From the NCBI RefSeq assembly GCF_002082015.1, contig NZ_CP015109.1:3315001-3379000 (forward strand): a DNA stretch of 64,000 nucleotides. Reading direction: 5' to 3'. Under the pieces are notes generated by a model. The model searched no databases. It was not told the DNA's origin and was given only the letters and a program-made list of their open reading frames with translations. The DNA comes from Sporosarcina ureae. GTDB lineage: Bacteria; Bacillota; Bacilli; Bacillales_A; Planococcaceae. The translations under genes and the position numbers were made by a program. Positions 44,247 to 54,955 of this stretch are shown here, piece by piece; the first letter of the stretch is position 1, and each line of letters opens with the position of its first letter.

Positions 44247-46673
44247 ATGAGTGAAACAGAACCATATATTATCGGCAGGCCGGTCGTGACGATTTTTCAT
44301 AATACGACGAACTTATTTTCCATCGTCAAATTGAAAGTCGCTTCCACCAATACCGATTACCGCGACAGTGAAATAGTGATCAAAGGGTCATTCCCTCCTT
44401 TAGTGGCGGAAGAAGATTATAAATTTACAGGTCGACTTGTCAACCATCCGGTACATGGCCAGCAGTTTGATGTGCAGACGTTCTCAAAAGAGTTACCTGC
44501 GACAGAAGCGGGTCTGATTCATTACTTATCCGGAGATTTATTTCCTGGCATTGGAAAGAAAACCGCCACGGACATCGTCAAGACACTCGGCAATAACGTC
44601 ATTCAGAAAGTGCTCGAAGACCGTAGCGTTCTTGACCAGATCCCGCGCTTGAGTGACGAACGAAAAGATACGCTTGTTTCGGTCTTGCAAGAAAATCTAG
44701 GCCTTGAACGTACAATGGTGCAACTGAATGAATGGGGCTTCGGTCCACAAGTAGCTATGCGGATTTATCAAGCCTATCAAGACGACGCCATCACGATTCT
44801 GACGGAAAATCCCTATCGTTTAATCAAGGAAATCGAAGGAATCGGCTTTCAACGTGCAGATGATCTGGCGAAGCAACTCGGGCTCGTAGGAGATCATCCC
44901 GCGCGTATTAAGGCAGCTGTTTATTACAGCGTACATAATGAAGTACAGTCAGCAGGGCATGTCTATGTCGAGTCAGAAGTGATCTTGCCGCAAGCGAAAC
45001 AGTTACTTGAATCAAGTCAATCACACATCATCTCGTACGAAGCAATCACCCAAGCAGTAATTGAACTCGTTGAAGAAGGCACATTGTCTGCTGAAATGCA
45101 GCGTCTTTACTTGCCCTCTCTGTATTTTTCAGAAATCGGTATTGCCACTAAAGTGAATAAAATTCTCGAAAATGAAGTCGCTGAACAATTTCCGGCTTCT
45201 GAAATTAGAAAAGCGATCGGTGAAATTGAAGAACGTTTGGAAGTGCAATATGCCGAAACGCAAGTCGAAGCGATTGAACGTGCGCTTCATTCTTCATTGC
45301 TCGTACTAACGGGTGGACCAGGGACAGGGAAGACAACCGTGATTAGAGGCTTAGTTGAGGCGTACGCAGAACTGCACGGTATTTCACTTGACTTGGAAGA
45401 ATATGCTCGTAAAAAAGAGCCGTTCCCGATTATTTTAGCAGCGCCTACTGGACGCGCCGCGAAGCGGATGTCCGAATCGACTGGATTACCTGCCATGACG
45501 ATCCACCGTTTACTTGGTTTTACGGGGCAGGAAGACGAAGAAGAGACAGAGCGGGAAGTGGATGGAAATCTCATTATCATTGATGAAACGTCCATGGTAG
45601 ATACTTGGCTCATGCATCAGCTGTTAAAAGCTGTCCGCGACGACGCACAGTTATTATTCGTTGGAGACCAAGACCAACTACCTTCCGTTGGACCCGGACA
45701 AGTGTTGCATGACTTTATGCAGTCAGGGAAAATTCCCGTTGTGGAACTGACTGATATTTTCCGCCAAAGTGAAGGCTCGACAATCATTGAAATGGCGCAT
45801 ATGATCAAGCAAAAAGAATGGACGATGGACGTCACAAAAAAAACGTCTGATCGCTCATTTATTAAAGCATCGAGTGAACAAATTTTGCCTGTAGTCAAAC
45901 AAATCGTCCAAAATGCGACATCAAAAGGGCATTCCATTAAAGACATCCAAGTGCTTGCTCCGATGTATAAAGGTCCTGCAGGTATAGATGGCTTGAATAA
46001 AATGATCCAAGAAGTGACGAATCCGCCTGCAGAGGGAAGAAAAGAAATGGTTTTCGGTGAAACGACTTATCGCGTCGGAGATAAAGTGCTGCAACTCGTC
46101 AATCAACCGGAAAGCAATGTTTTTAACGGAGATATGGGAGAAGTCGTCGCGATCATGCTAGCGAAAGAAACTACTGACAAAAAAGCAATCATGGTCGTTT
46201 CGTATGATGGCAATGAAGTGCAGTATGAACGGAGCGACTTAAATCAGCTGACACTTGCATATTGTTGTTCTATCCATAAATCCCAAGGTAGTGAATTTCC
46301 GATTGTCGTCATGCCGATCGTCAGAAGTCAGCGGAAAATGTTACGTCGTAATCTACTGTACACAGGAATTACACGTGCGAAGAATTTTTTAATATTGTGC
46401 GGGGAAGCCGAAGAATTTAAAGCAGGGATTGCGCGCACGGATGAAACAGAACGGCAGACGACGCTACAAGAACGCATTACAGGAGAAACACAAGAAGTTC
46501 AGACATCAACGCTTAAGGAAACCAGTACGCGCCATACAGCACCTGCAAAAGAGGCAGTTGAACCACGTGATACGTCGCCATCGAAGTTAACGATGGACAA
46601 TTTTACTGGAATCGATCCCCTCATTGGCATGCACAACGTATCCCCATTCGACTTTCTTGAAGTGACGGATTGA
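44247..46673 (+). CDS. recD2: SF1B DNA helicase RecD2 (YrrC)
   Basis: 808-residue ATP-dependent 5'-3' helicase of the RecD2 type, which lacks RecBC partners. N-terminal OB/HhH region with LFPGIGKKTATDIVKTLG; Walker A LTGGPGTGKTTVIRGL near residue 355; motif II IIDETSMVD; GDQDQLPSVGPG; motif VI YTGITRAK. It acts in replication-fork repair. GGAGGG lies upstream. The promoter of alaS overlaps its stop codon. Confidence 0.95.
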   Translation: MSETEPYIIGRPVVTIFHNTTNLFSIVKLKVASTNTDYRDSEIVIKGSFPPLVAEEDYKFTGRLVNHPVHGQQFDVQTFSKELPATEAGLIHYLSGDLFPGIGKKTATDIVKTLGNNVIQKVLEDRSVLDQIPRLSDERKDTLVSVLQENLGLERTMVQLNEWGFGPQVAMRIYQAYQDDAITILTENPYRLIKEIEGIGFQRADDLAKQLGLVGDHPARIKAAVYYSVHNEVQSAGHVYVESEVILPQAKQLLESSQSHIISYEAITQAVIELVEEGTLSAEMQRLYLPSLYFSEIGIATKVNKILENEVAEQFPASEIRKAIGEIEERLEVQYAETQVEAIERALHSSLLVLTGGPGTGKTTVIRGLVEAYAELHGISLDLEEYARKKEPFPIILAAPTGRAAKRMSESTGLPAMTIHRLLGFTGQEDEEETEREVDGNLIIIDETSMVDTWLMHQLLKAVRDDAQLLFVGDQDQLPSVGPGQVLHDFMQSGKIPVVELTDIFRQSEGSTIIEMAHMIKQKEWTMDVTKKTSDRSFIKASSEQILPVVKQIVQNATSKGHSIKDIQVLAPMYKGPAGIDGLNKMIQEVTNPPAEGRKEMVFGETTYRVGDKVLQLVNQPESNVFNGDMGEVVAIMLAKETTDKKAIMVVSYDGNEVQYERSDLNQLTLAYCCSIHKSQGSEFPIVVMPIVRSQRKMLRRNLLYTGITRAKNFLILCGEAEEFKAGIARTDETERQTTLQERITGETQEVQTSTLKETSTRHTAPAKEAVEPRDTSPSKLTMDNFTGIDPLIGMHNVSPFDFLEVTD

Positions 46674-46698
46674 CAAAGCGAAAGAACTTTCCTATAAT
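46670..46698 (+). promoter_or_regulatory. alaS promoter
   Basis: Perfect consensus: TTGACA (46670-46675), 17-base spacer, TATAAT (46693-46698). The -35 box overlaps the recD2 TGA stop. Confidence 0.85.
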
Positions 46699-46704
46699 TC
46701 GTTT

Positions 46705-46942
46705 AGAAATAATGAAAAACGTTGAAGGAACAAGTACCTGTTTACTCTGTGTTATAGAAAAGAGCTTCTTGGCTGAAAAAGCTCTCTCAGATTTACAGCG
46801 AACGCTATTCCGAAGTTGCAGGCTAATCCCTGCCGTCTTGCCGCGTTAAGGCAACTCGAGATACCGCGTCATGCGGTAATTAGGGTGGTACCGCGATCAA
46901 TAAAACCTTCGCCCCTTTATACAAGGGGGGGAGTTTTTTTAA
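46705..46942 (+). promoter_or_regulatory. T-box leader of alaS
   Basis: Alanine T-box riboswitch. T-box sequence TTAGGGTGGTACCGCGA at 46880-46896 pairs with the tRNA acceptor end. A terminator follows (CGCCCCTT / AAGGGGGGG then GTTTTTTT). A GCT codon in GCGAACGCTATTCC (46797-46810) is placed as the specifier loop would be and codes for alanine. It raises alaS expression when uncharged tRNA-Ala accumulates. Confidence 0.93.
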
Positions 46943-46961
46943 TTTTAGGAGGAACAAAACG

Positions 46962-49595
46962 ATGAGAAAACTTACGGCATCTGAAATTCGCCAAATGTTT
47001 TTAGACTATTTTCAAGAGCACGGACATACTGTAGAACCATCAGCTGCATTAGTGCCAGTTGATGATGCATCACTACTATGGATCAACAGTGGAGTCGCCA
47101 CATTGAAGAAATACTTTGATGGACGAGTGATTCCTGAAAATCCGCGGATTACGAATGCACAAAAATCCATCCGCACAAACGATATTGAAAATGTCGGCTA
47201 CACAGCACGTCACCATACGTTCTTTGAAATGCTCGGCAACTTTTCTATTGGTGATTATTTCAAAGAAGAAGCCATTGTGCGTGCGTGGGATTTCCTGACA
47301 AATGAACAATGGATTGGTTTTGATCCAGAACGATTATCCATTACTATCCATCCGGAAGATGAAGAAGCATACGCAATCTGGAAAAATCAGATCGGTATTC
47401 CAGAAGAGCGTATCATTCGTCTCGAAGGAAACTTCTGGGATATCGGTGAAGGTCCGAGTGGTCCGAACTCTGAAATCTTCTACGATCGTGGCCCGACTTA
47501 CGGCGACGATTTCTCAGATCCTGAATTATATCCAGGTGGAGAAAACGAACGCTATTTGGAAATTTGGAACTTAGTATTCTCTGAGTTCAATCATAATCCT
47601 GATCACACGTACACACCGCTTCCGAAGAAAAACATCGATACAGGAATGGGTCTTGAGCGTATGGCATCGGTGATCCAAGACGTGCCTACAAACTTCGATA
47701 CAGACTTGTTCTTACCGATCATTGAAGCCGTTGAAAATGTGTCAGGCAGAAAATACGGTGAATCTACGCAAGTAGACACAGCATTTAAAGTAATTTCGGA
47801 TCATATCCGCACAGTAGCATTCGCTATCGGAGATGGAGCACTTCCATCCAATGAAGGCCGCGGCTATGTTTTACGTCGTCTATTAAGAAGAGCGGTTCGT
47901 TTCGCGAAACAATTAGGCATTGATAAGCCGTTCATGTACATGCTGGTGCCAATTGTCGGGGATATCATGAAAGACTTCTACCCTGAAGTCCATGAGAAAC
48001 AAGCATTCATTATGAAAGTCGTGAAAAACGAAGAAGATCGCTTCCACGAAACTTTGCATGACGGTATGGCGATTTTAACGACAATCATTGAAAAGGCAAA
48101 AGCTTCAGGCTTGCCAATCGTTTCAGGCAGCGACGCGTTCAAACTCTATGACACATACGGCTTCCCGTTTGAACTGACAGAGGAATTCGCCCTTGAAGAA
48201 GACGTGGCAGTCGATCGTATCGGGTTTGACGAAGAAATGGCTGCCCAACGAAATCGTGCACGTGCTGCGCGTGCCGCTTCAGACTCTATGCATGTTCAAT
48301 CGGGCGTACTTGGTGAAATTCATGAAGCAAGCGAATTCATTGGCTATGGTCAACTAGAAACAACCGCGATTGTCAACGTCCTAGTTCAAGATGGTCAACG
48401 GATCGCGCATGCATCTGAAGGAGAAACCGTACAACTTATGTTGGATCAGACACCGTTCTACGCAGAAAGTGGCGGTCAAATAGCTGATAAAGGAACGATC
48501 TCCAACGAATCGTTTATAGCGGAAGTTCGCGACGTGAAAAAAGCACCGAATGGCCAGAACTTGCACACAGTCTTCATCAGTTCAGGAGAATTGAATGAAG
48601 GCGCATCAGTTAGCGCAAAAGTGGACGAGTACTCACGAAGTCTGACAGTCAAAAATCACACAGCTACACACTTATTGCATCGCGCATTGAAAGATGTTCT
48701 AGGTGAACATGTCAATCAAGCAGGGTCATATGTTGGACCGGATCGCCTTCGCTTTGACTTCTCCCATTTTGGACAAGTTACAAAGGAAGAACTGGAGCGC
48801 ATTGAATTCCAAGTGAATGAACAAGTTTGGGCAGGTACCCCTGTCAATACGATCATTTCACCTATTGCGGAAGCGAAAGAAATGGGTGCGATGGCATTGT
48901 TCGGTGAAAAGTACGGCGATATCGTTCGCGTAGTGAAAGTCGGAGACTACTCTGTAGAGCTTTGTGGAGGTTGTCACGTTCGCAACACGTCCGACATCAA
49001 CGTATTCAAAATCGTTTCAGAAAGCGGCATTGGAGCGGGTACGCGACGTATTGAAGCCTTCACGGGCGGACAAGCATTCCGTTCATTTAAAGAAGATCAA
49101 GCGATCATCTATGAAATAGCAGCAACTGCGAAAGCGACTCCAAAAACAGTCGTGACGAAAGTCGAATCGATACTCGCTGACTTTAAAGAACTTCAACGGG
49201 AAAATGAATCGCTGCAAGCGAAGATGGGCAACAGCCAATTGGCAAGTGTCATGGAAACGGCTCAGCAGATCGAAGACGTGACAGTCATTTCTGCACATGT
49301 TGAAGTGAAAGACAATAACGGTTTACGTCAATTGATTGACGAAATGAAACAAAAAACTTCCAAAGGCGTCATTGTACTTGGTACAGTAACGGATGGGAAA
49401 GTAATGCTGGCGGCGGGCGTGACCGATGACTTAAAAGGCGGCAACTACCACGCAGGCAAAATCGTCAACCATGTTGCGTCGCTTTGTGGCGGAAAAGGCG
49501 GCGGACGTCCTGACATGGCGATGGCAGGAGCGAAAGACGCGTCAAAACTTGATGAAGCGCTTCAATCCGTGTATGATTATGTAAAATCTGTTTAA
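46962..49595 (+). CDS. alaS: Alanyl-tRNA synthetase
   Basis: 877-residue class II synthetase. The catalytic core begins [15 protein letters not shown] with motif 2 [14 protein letters not shown]; the editing domain has [11 protein letters not shown] and ELCGGCHV (the zinc ligands); the C-Ala domain ends [14 protein letters not shown]. Full length and intact. AGGAGG precedes the ATG. Confidence 0.98.
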   Translation: MRKLTASEIRQMFLDYFQEHGHTVEPSAALVPVDDASLLWINSGVATLKKYFDGRVIPENPRITNAQKSIRTNDIENVGYTARHHTFFEMLGNFSIGDYFKEEAIVRAWDFLTNEQWIGFDPERLSITIHPEDEEAYAIWKNQIGIPEERIIRLEGNFWDIGEGPSGPNSEIFYDRGPTYGDDFSDPELYPGGENERYLEIWNLVFSEFNHNPDHTYTPLPKKNIDTGMGLERMASVIQDVPTNFDTDLFLPIIEAVENVSGRKYGESTQVDTAFKVISDHIRTVAFAIGDGALPSNEGRGYVLRRLLRRAVRFAKQLGIDKPFMYMLVPIVGDIMKDFYPEVHEKQAFIMKVVKNEEDRFHETLHDGMAILTTIIEKAKASGLPIVSGSDAFKLYDTYGFPFELTEEFALEEDVAVDRIGFDEEMAAQRNRARAARAASDSMHVQSGVLGEIHEASEFIGYGQLETTAIVNVLVQDGQRIAHASEGETVQLMLDQTPFYAESGGQIADKGTISNESFIAEVRDVKKAPNGQNLHTVFISSGELNEGASVSAKVDEYSRSLTVKNHTATHLLHRALKDVLGEHVNQAGSYVGPDRLRFDFSHFGQVTKEELERIEFQVNEQVWAGTPVNTIISPIAEAKEMGAMALFGEKYGDIVRVVKVGDYSVELCGGCHVRNTSDINVFKIVSESGIGAGTRRIEAFTGGQAFRSFKEDQAIIYEIAATAKATPKTVVTKVESILADFKELQRENESLQAKMGNSQLASVMETAQQIEDVTVISAHVEVKDNNGLRQLIDEMKQKTSKGVIVLGTVTDGKVMLAAGVTDDLKGGNYHAGKIVNHVASLCGGKGGGRPDMAMAGAKDASKLDEALQSVYDYVKSV

Positions 49596-49800
49596 CCATT
49601 ATGTAGAGCGATAAATCATAAAATATAGATACATGTAACTAGTGAGTTTGCATTTGGATGCCTATAGTATACGTCCAGTTGTTAAAGTCAGACTAGAAAC
49701 GGATATGAACGGCGGTTGATCCACCAATCTATGTACTATGTAGATCACGACGGTAGATCGTTGCTGACATAAATGGAAATCGGAAAGCGGGGTGTCGAGT

Positions 49801-50073
49801 ATGAATTCGTCCGATGAAACGATGAAGTTTAACTTTCCTGAAGAGTCGATGGAGGAAGAAGTCAAAACAGTCATGCTCCACGTTTACAAATCATTAGAAG
49901 AAAAAGGTTACAACCCAATTAACCAGATGGTCGGCTATTTACTATCTGGAGATCCAGCCTACATTCCACGACACGAAGACGCACGCAGTCTGATTCGGAA
50001 ACTGGAACGAGACGAAATTCTAGAAGAATTAGTCAAGTTCTATATCCGAGAAAACAGAGGGAATACAAAATGA
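49801..50073 (+). CDS. IreB family regulator (YrzL, DUF965)
   Basis: 90-residue protein of the IreB family; in Enterococcus it is phosphorylated by the PASTA kinase IreK. Signature: [21 protein letters not shown] and [21 protein letters not shown] 49801 follows GGGGTG. Stop overlaps the ruvX start by four bases. The alaS-yrzL-ruvX order is the standard one. The 205-base gap before it shows no feature I can support. Confidence 0.9.
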   Translation: MNSSDETMKFNFPEESMEEEVKTVMLHVYKSLEEKGYNPINQMVGYLLSGDPAYIPRHEDARSLIRKLERDEILEELVKFYIRENRGNTK

Positions 50074-50489
50074 GAATTATGGGCTTGGATGTGGGTACGA
50101 AAACTGTAGGCATTGCGATCAGCGATAGTCTTGGTTGGACAGCCCAAGGAATTGAAACAATCAAAATTGATGAGGCGGTAGGTTCTTTCGGGATGAAACG
50201 AGTTAAACAGCTGACAGAAGAATATGCGGTGACGGAGTTTGTCGTAGGGTACCCGAAGAATATGAATAATACGATTGGGCCCCGCGGGGAGGCGTCCGAA
50301 CAGTATGCGGAAAAATTACGCGAAAAGTTCGGACTTCCTGTCGTTTTATGGGATGAACGATTAACTACCATGGCTGCCGAACGCGTTTTAATTGAAGCGG
50401 ATGTCAGTCGTAAAAAACGTAAATCAGTCATCGATAAAATGGCAGCTGTTATGATTTTACAAGGTTATTTGGATTCACAAAAAAATTAG
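50070..50489 (+). CDS. ruvX: Holliday-junction resolvase-like / rRNA-processing nuclease YqgF (RuvX)
   Basis: 139-residue RNase H-fold nuclease. [16 protein letters not shown] holds the first acidic residue, [16 protein letters not shown] and LWDERLTT follow, and [14 protein letters not shown] closes the active site. Members process 16S rRNA ends or resolve junctions. ATGA overlap with the preceding gene indicates coupling. Confidence 0.93.
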   Translation: MRIMGLDVGTKTVGIAISDSLGWTAQGIETIKIDEAVGSFGMKRVKQLTEEYAVTEFVVGYPKNMNNTIGPRGEASEQYAEKLREKFGLPVVLWDERLTTMAAERVLIEADVSRKKRKSVIDKMAAVMILQGYLDSQKN

Positions 50490-50502
50490 AGGTGATCACA
50501 CA

Positions 50503-50793
50503 ATGGAACACGGACAAGAGACAATGACAATCGTAGATGAGAACGGCGAAGAGCACGTATGTGAGGTAATTTTAACATTTGATTCAAAAGAATATGAAAG
50601 ATCTTATGTGCTTTACCACATTTTAGATGGAGAAGAGAGAGACGATGACGAGGAAGTTGAAATCCATGCATCCGCCTTTATTCCAACTGAAGAAGGACAA
50701 GACGGTGGATCACTTCTTGAAATCGAATCCGATGAAGAATGGGATATGATTGAAGAAGTATTGAACACATTCCTTGAAGAAGAAGACGAGTAA
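50503..50793 (+). CDS. yrzB: DUF1292 family protein (YrzB)
   Basis: 96-residue, very acidic protein (isoelectric point clearly low). [21 protein letters not shown] and the tail [20 protein letters not shown] are typical of DUF1292. Function unknown. It follows ruvX by 13 bases, with AGAGGTGA. A terminator follows. Confidence 0.9.
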   Translation: MEHGQETMTIVDENGEEHVCEVILTFDSKEYERSYVLYHILDGEERDDDEEVEIHASAFIPTEEGQDGGSLLEIESDEEWDMIEEVLNTFLEEEDE

Positions 50794-50808
50794 GCGATAA
50801 TATCATGG

Positions 50809-50843
50809 GACGGGCGGAATGGTGCTGACCGTTCCGTCTTTTT
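50809..50843 (+). terminator. Intrinsic terminator
   Basis: GACGGGCGGAATGGT pairs with ACCGTTCCGTC around GCTG, then TTTTTC. It ends the yrzL-ruvX-yrzB unit. Confidence 0.75.
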
Positions 50844-50880
50844 CATGGACTGATCTTTAGTGGAAGAAGAGGTGAGGCTT

Positions 50881-52023
50881 GTGGAAAAAGAGCCCCAGAG
50901 AAAAAAAGATGTCATGTTTGAGCGCATGTTAGAACAGAAGGAAGAAGTGAGGACCGTTAGAAAAATAGTGTTTTGGATTGTAGCAGTTGTATTAGTTGTT
51001 GGGATAGTTGGAGGCTTTTCGGCCTATACATACATAAAAAGTGCGTTAGAGCCTGTTGATCCGGACTCGGAAAAAGTAGTAGAAGTGGAAATTCCGATCG
51101 GTTCAGGTTTGGATTTAATTTCAGAAAAGCTAGAAGAGTCAGGTATTATTAAGAATGCACGGATCTTCAAATACTATGCAAAAGTAAATAATGAAGCAGA
51201 CTTTCAGGCTGGAACGTATGGTTTAACACAGGCTATGACGCCAGATGAATTGATTAAGAGCCTAAAAACAGGCGTCGTCTATCGCACGCCGGAATTTACA
51301 TTAACCATTCCCGAAGGTTTAACAATTGATCAAATTGCAGAAAGAACAAGCGAAAAGACGACGATTACGAAAGAACAGTTTATGGAGTATGTGACGAATG
51401 AACAAGTCATTCAAGAATATATAGCCAAGTATCCAGAAGTTATAACAGAAGAAATTCTTAATGAGAATATACGCTATGCACTAGAAGGCTATTTATTCCC
51501 TGCTACGTATCCATTTTATGAGGAAAAGCCTACAGTTAAGGAAGTAGTCGATACGATGGTGGATGCCACTGTGCAAAACGTCATGCCATATAAGGCGTAT
51601 TGGGCGGAAGAAGGCAAGGACCGTTCTGTTCATAAAATGCTAACTTTTGCTTCACTGTTAGAAAAAGAAGCAACTGGCAAAACGGATCGCGAAACGATTG
51701 CGAGCGTCTTCAATAACCGTATTGAACAAGGCATGCCATTGCAAACCGACCCAACCGTTTTATATGCACTAGGGGAACATAAAGCCCGCGTCATGAATGA
51801 GGATCTGAAAGTGGATCATGTCTATAATACGTACAAAAATAAAGGATTACCGCCAGGTCCGATTGCGAATGCTGGTACTGCTTCTCTTCAAGCTACAGTA
51901 GAACCATCGAAAACTGGATACTTGTTCTTCTTGGCAGATAAAGATGGCGTCAATCACTTTGCTGAGACTTATGAAAAACATCTAAAGAACAAAGCAGAAT
52001 ATATTGATAGCCAGCATAAATAA
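50881..52023 (+). CDS. mltG: Endolytic murein transglycosylase MltG (YrrL)
   Basis: 380-residue single-pass membrane enzyme that cleaves nascent peptidoglycan to set strand length. A cytoplasmic tail (~27 residues) precedes the helix at about 28-48. A LysM-like domain follows, then the YceG core with ASLLEKEATGKTDRETIASVF (catalytic glutamate) and LPPGPIANAG. GTG 50881 is chosen because AGAGGTGAGG lies just upstream; GTG 50860 precedes that site. Confidence 0.93.
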   Translation: MEKEPQRKKDVMFERMLEQKEEVRTVRKIVFWIVAVVLVVGIVGGFSAYTYIKSALEPVDPDSEKVVEVEIPIGSGLDLISEKLEESGIIKNARIFKYYAKVNNEADFQAGTYGLTQAMTPDELIKSLKTGVVYRTPEFTLTIPEGLTIDQIAERTSEKTTITKEQFMEYVTNEQVIQEYIAKYPEVITEEILNENIRYALEGYLFPATYPFYEEKPTVKEVVDTMVDATVQNVMPYKAYWAEEGKDRSVHKMLTFASLLEKEATGKTDRETIASVFNNRIEQGMPLQTDPTVLYALGEHKARVMNEDLKVDHVYNTYKNKGLPPGPIANAGTASLQATVEPSKTGYLFFLADKDGVNHFAETYEKHLKNKAEYIDSQHK

Positions 52024-52047
52024 TAGGTCGTAAAGGGGGAAGTGAAT

Positions 52048-52683
52048 ATGACGGACTACCATACGTATATTCGTCGCTTTGTAGAAGAAAAAGAGCCCCT
52101 CATCGTAGAGATGGAGCACTACGCTGCAGAGCATCGTGTGCCCATCATGGACGATACAGGTTTATATACGTTGATCGGCCTGCTGCAAATTCAACAGCCG
52201 AAACGCATTCTTGAAATCGGAAGCGCAATTGGCTATTCAGCTGTTCGATTAGCGCAAGCCTTTCCTGACGCTGTCATTTATACAGTCGAGCGTGATGTAG
52301 AACGGTATGAGAAAGCGGTCGAATATATTGAACGTAGTGGACTACAAAAGCGTATTACCATCATTCGTGATGATGCACTCGAGTTAGATGAAAACAAGTT
52401 ACCAGAAGAACCATTTGATACGTTGTTCATCGATGCGGCAAAAGGTCAATATCGAAAGTTCTTCGATAAATATAGCCCGCTCATCGGTCGTTCAGGTGTA
52501 ATTTATTGTGATAATATGTTTATGCATGGTATGGTGCTGTTGGAAGATGCAGATATACCAAAACGCAACCGGACGATGATCCGAAACTTGCAACAATTCA
52601 CGAGCTGGGCGATGCAGAACGATGACTATGAAACGTCTTTAGTACCAATAGGTGATGGAATATTAATAGCTGTGAAAAAGTAA
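52048..52683 (+). CDS. trmR: tRNA 5-hydroxyuridine O-methyltransferase TrmR (YrrM)
   Basis: 211-residue SAM-dependent O-methyltransferase. LEIGSAIGYSAVRLAQAFP is SAM motif I, FDTLFIDAAKGQYRKFFD carries the metal-binding acidic residues, and YCDNMFMHG follows. YrrM/TrmR makes 5-methoxyuridine at tRNA position 34; position after mltG supports the assignment. ATG 52048 follows GGGGGAAGTGA. The peptidase genes yrrN and yrrO that follow in B. subtilis are absent. Confidence 0.9.
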   Translation: MTDYHTYIRRFVEEKEPLIVEMEHYAAEHRVPIMDDTGLYTLIGLLQIQQPKRILEIGSAIGYSAVRLAQAFPDAVIYTVERDVERYEKAVEYIERSGLQKRITIIRDDALELDENKLPEEPFDTLFIDAAKGQYRKFFDKYSPLIGRSGVIYCDNMFMHGMVLLEDADIPKRNRTMIRNLQQFTSWAMQNDDYETSLVPIGDGILIAVKK

Positions 52684-52722
52684 CAAACAGTTACAAACAG
52701 TAGGCTACAAAGGGGAATTGCT

Positions 52723-53358
52723 GTGAAGAAAAAACCTGTTGTGATTGGTATTACCGGTGGTTCAGGCTCCGGTAAGACAAGTGTCACAAAAAAGATACAT
52801 GAAGTATTCCAAGGTCATTCGGTCGTTGTAATTGAGCAAGACGACTATTATAAAGACCAATCACATCTAGCGTTTGAAGAAAGATTGAAAACGAATTACG
52901 ATCATCCATTGGCATTCGATACCGACCTACTGATTCAACATATTCATCAGCTGATCAATAGACAGGCGATCGAAAAGCCGACGTATGATTATACTTTGCA
53001 TACGCGTTCGGATGAAAAAGTACTGGTCGAGTCACAAGATGTCATCATTCTTGAAGGAATCTTAGTGCTAGAAGATGAACGCTTGCGGGATCTTATGGAT
53101 ATTAAGCTGTTTGTTGATACGGATTCTGATATACGCATTATTCGTCGGATTTTACGAGACATTCATGATCGTGGACGTACAGTGGATTCTGTCGTAGAGC
53201 AATACGTAACCGTTGTGCGTCCGATGCATAATCAGTTCATTGAACCGACAAAAAAGTATGCTAATATAATCATTCCCGAAGGCGGAGAGAACGAGGTCGC
53301 TATCGATTTGATGGTAACGAAGATCAAAACAATTCTTGCTTCTGTTGACGAAGTATAA
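52723..53358 (+). CDS. udk: Uridine kinase
   Basis: 211-residue salvage kinase making UMP/CMP. Walker [17 protein letters not shown], the [10 protein letters not shown] substrate loop, FDTDLL and [13 protein letters not shown] are all present. The start is GTG 52723 behind AAAGGGGAA. It follows trmR directly; in B. subtilis yrrN and yrrO intervene. Confidence 0.95.
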   Translation: MKKKPVVIGITGGSGSGKTSVTKKIHEVFQGHSVVVIEQDDYYKDQSHLAFEERLKTNYDHPLAFDTDLLIQHIHQLINRQAIEKPTYDYTLHTRSDEKVLVESQDVIILEGILVLEDERLRDLMDIKLFVDTDSDIRIIRRILRDIHDRGRTVDSVVEQYVTVVRPMHNQFIEPTKKYANIIIPEGGENEVAIDLMVTKIKTILASVDEV

Positions 53359-53506
53359 TATGATGATGACATAATTTTAAATTAATTCAGCATCCGGCAG
53401 TGATTGTATAAGTAAACTAGGGTGCGCGCAAGACAAGCAAGGGCTTTTTTCGTTCAAATCAAAGTTAGGAACGAAATAAAGTATAGTTAAAACTAAAATA
53501 GTTCCG

Positions 53507-53547
53507 CTATGTCACATAATTGAAGTTTGTGTGACATAGTATTTTTT
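53507..53547 (+). terminator. Perfect hairpin with T tract just upstream of greA
   Basis: CTATGTCACA (53507-53516) and TGTGACATAG (53530-53539) form a perfect 10-base stem with a 13-base loop, then TATTTTTTATG. It ends 29 bases before the greA ATG, so it is either the udk terminator or an attenuator of greA. Confidence 0.65.
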
Positions 53548-53576
53548 ATGAACAGACATATGAGGAGTGTTAGTAC

Positions 53577-54053
53577 ATGGTTTCAGAAAAGAAATTCCCA
53601 ATGACAGCTGCAGGTAAAGCAAAGCTAGAAGAAGAACTAGAGTATTTGAAAACGGTTAAACGTGTAGAAGTAGTAGAACGCATCAAAATTGCACGTAGTT
53701 ACGGTGATTTATCGGAAAACTCCGAGTACGATTCGGCAAAAGAAGATCAAGCATTTGTTGAAGGAAAGATTTCTTCTATAGAAGGAATGATACGTAATGC
53801 GGTCATTATCACAGAAGATGAATTGAATACGGATGAAGTGCATTTAGGCAAGACAGTTACTTTTAAAGAAATTCCTGATGGTGAACAAGAGACGTATACG
53901 ATTGTTGGTTCTGCTGAAGCGAACCCGATGGAAGGTCTGATCTCGAACGACTCTCCCATTGCGAAAGCATTAATTGGTCGAAAAAAAGATGAAATAGTTA
54001 AGATTCAGACTCCCGGCGGTGAAATGTCAGTAGAAATTCTCGAGATAAAATGA
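53577..54053 (+). CDS. greA: Transcription elongation factor GreA
   Basis: 158-residue factor that rescues backtracked RNA polymerase. The N-terminal coiled coil carries the acidic tip ([17 protein letters not shown]), and the C-terminal FKBP-like domain includes [15 protein letters not shown]. Length is standard. GAGGAGTG precedes the ATG. A hairpin with T tract lies directly upstream. Confidence 0.97.
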   Translation: MVSEKKFPMTAAGKAKLEEELEYLKTVKRVEVVERIKIARSYGDLSENSEYDSAKEDQAFVEGKISSIEGMIRNAVIITEDELNTDEVHLGKTVTFKEIPDGEQETYTIVGSAEANPMEGLISNDSPIAKALIGRKKDEIVKIQTPGGEMSVEILEIK

Positions 54054-54063
54054 CACATGTACC

Positions 54064-54096
54064 GTCTTCTCACTAGCAGAAGACGGTATTGTGATT
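54064..54096 (+). terminator. Intrinsic terminator after greA
   Basis: ACCGTCTTCT and AGAAGACGGT pair around CACTAGC; a modest T run follows. Confidence 0.7.
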
Positions 54097-54154
54097 TTTA
54101 TTTCATTCCACCGTTGTGTATGTGTTTCATTTCATAGTAAGGGAGATGTCTAAT

Positions 54155-54883
54155 ATGGCAGATCAAGATCCGAAATATTCGAGAACATCAAGAAAGCAAG
54201 GCAGTAAAGCTAGCAAAGTGAATAGAGCGTTGAATATTTCGATTGGTGTAGTGGTTTTTCTCATTGCAGTGGTTGCTATAATCTTTATCACGGGTGATGA
54301 CGAGAAGGAAGAAGTGGCAATTGACAAGCCCGAACAATCCACGCAGTCCGATACAGCTCCAATTGAACCAATCGTTTTAGAAGATGAGGACAAGTCTGAA
54401 ACTGAAGACACGGAGCCGGAAGAAGCAGATGATGCTGAGGTCCAAGCTCCTGAAGACAATAACGAAGTAATAAATGAAGTGGTTGAAGAACCGGAAGCGC
54501 CTGTAGTAGAAGCGCCAACAGCAGAAGAGCATAAAAAGGAACAACCAAAACAGGACAAGCCAAAGAAAGATACTTCGTCGGATTCCGGCAAGAAAGTCGT
54601 GGTAAATCCTGACTGGAAACCTATCGGAACCAAGCAAACAGGCGAGCATGTTTCGAAGTATGATGGTCAGTCTGATGACTGGCATGAGAAAAAGAAAGCT
54701 ATTTCCTATGCGACGGGCATGTCTGAAGATCAATTGTATTTTGATCGTATTCAAAACGGCGGTAGTCCTCAAAAATCAGAAGGGATTGTCCGAAGTACAG
54801 ATAATTCCAAAAAATTCAAAGTGTATCTTGAATGGGTGGATGGCCAAGGTTGGAAACCTGTAAAGATGGAAGTATTGAAGTAA
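54155..54883 (+). CDS. yrrS: YrrS-like membrane protein (DUF1510)
   Basis: 242 residues. Short basic cytoplasmic part, one helix at about residues 30-49, a long acidic low-complexity linker (about 50-140, rich in E, D, P, V) and a C-terminal DUF1510 domain (DWHEKKKAISYATGMSEDQLYFDRIQ). Its place after greA matches yrrS, whose product is linked to cell division and sporulation proteins in B. subtilis. ATG 54155 follows AAGGGAGA. Confidence 0.88.
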   Translation: MADQDPKYSRTSRKQGSKASKVNRALNISIGVVVFLIAVVAIIFITGDDEKEEVAIDKPEQSTQSDTAPIEPIVLEDEDKSETEDTEPEEADDAEVQAPEDNNEVINEVVEEPEAPVVEAPTAEEHKKEQPKQDKPKKDTSSDSGKKVVVNPDWKPIGTKQTGEHVSKYDGQSDDWHEKKKAISYATGMSEDQLYFDRIQNGGSPQKSEGIVRSTDNSKKFKVYLEWVDGQGWKPVKMEVLK

Positions 54884-54955
54884 GCGAATCAACCTACCGA
54901 TGTGCTGCGCAATAGGCAGCACATTCTAGTAAGTGAAAAAGAGGAGAGGGCGTAC

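Noticed and set aside
54163-54633. Serine-rich 156-codon - strand frame
   Set aside because: Antisense to the acidic linker of YrrS, whose GAA/GAT codons read as Ser/Phe on the other strand.
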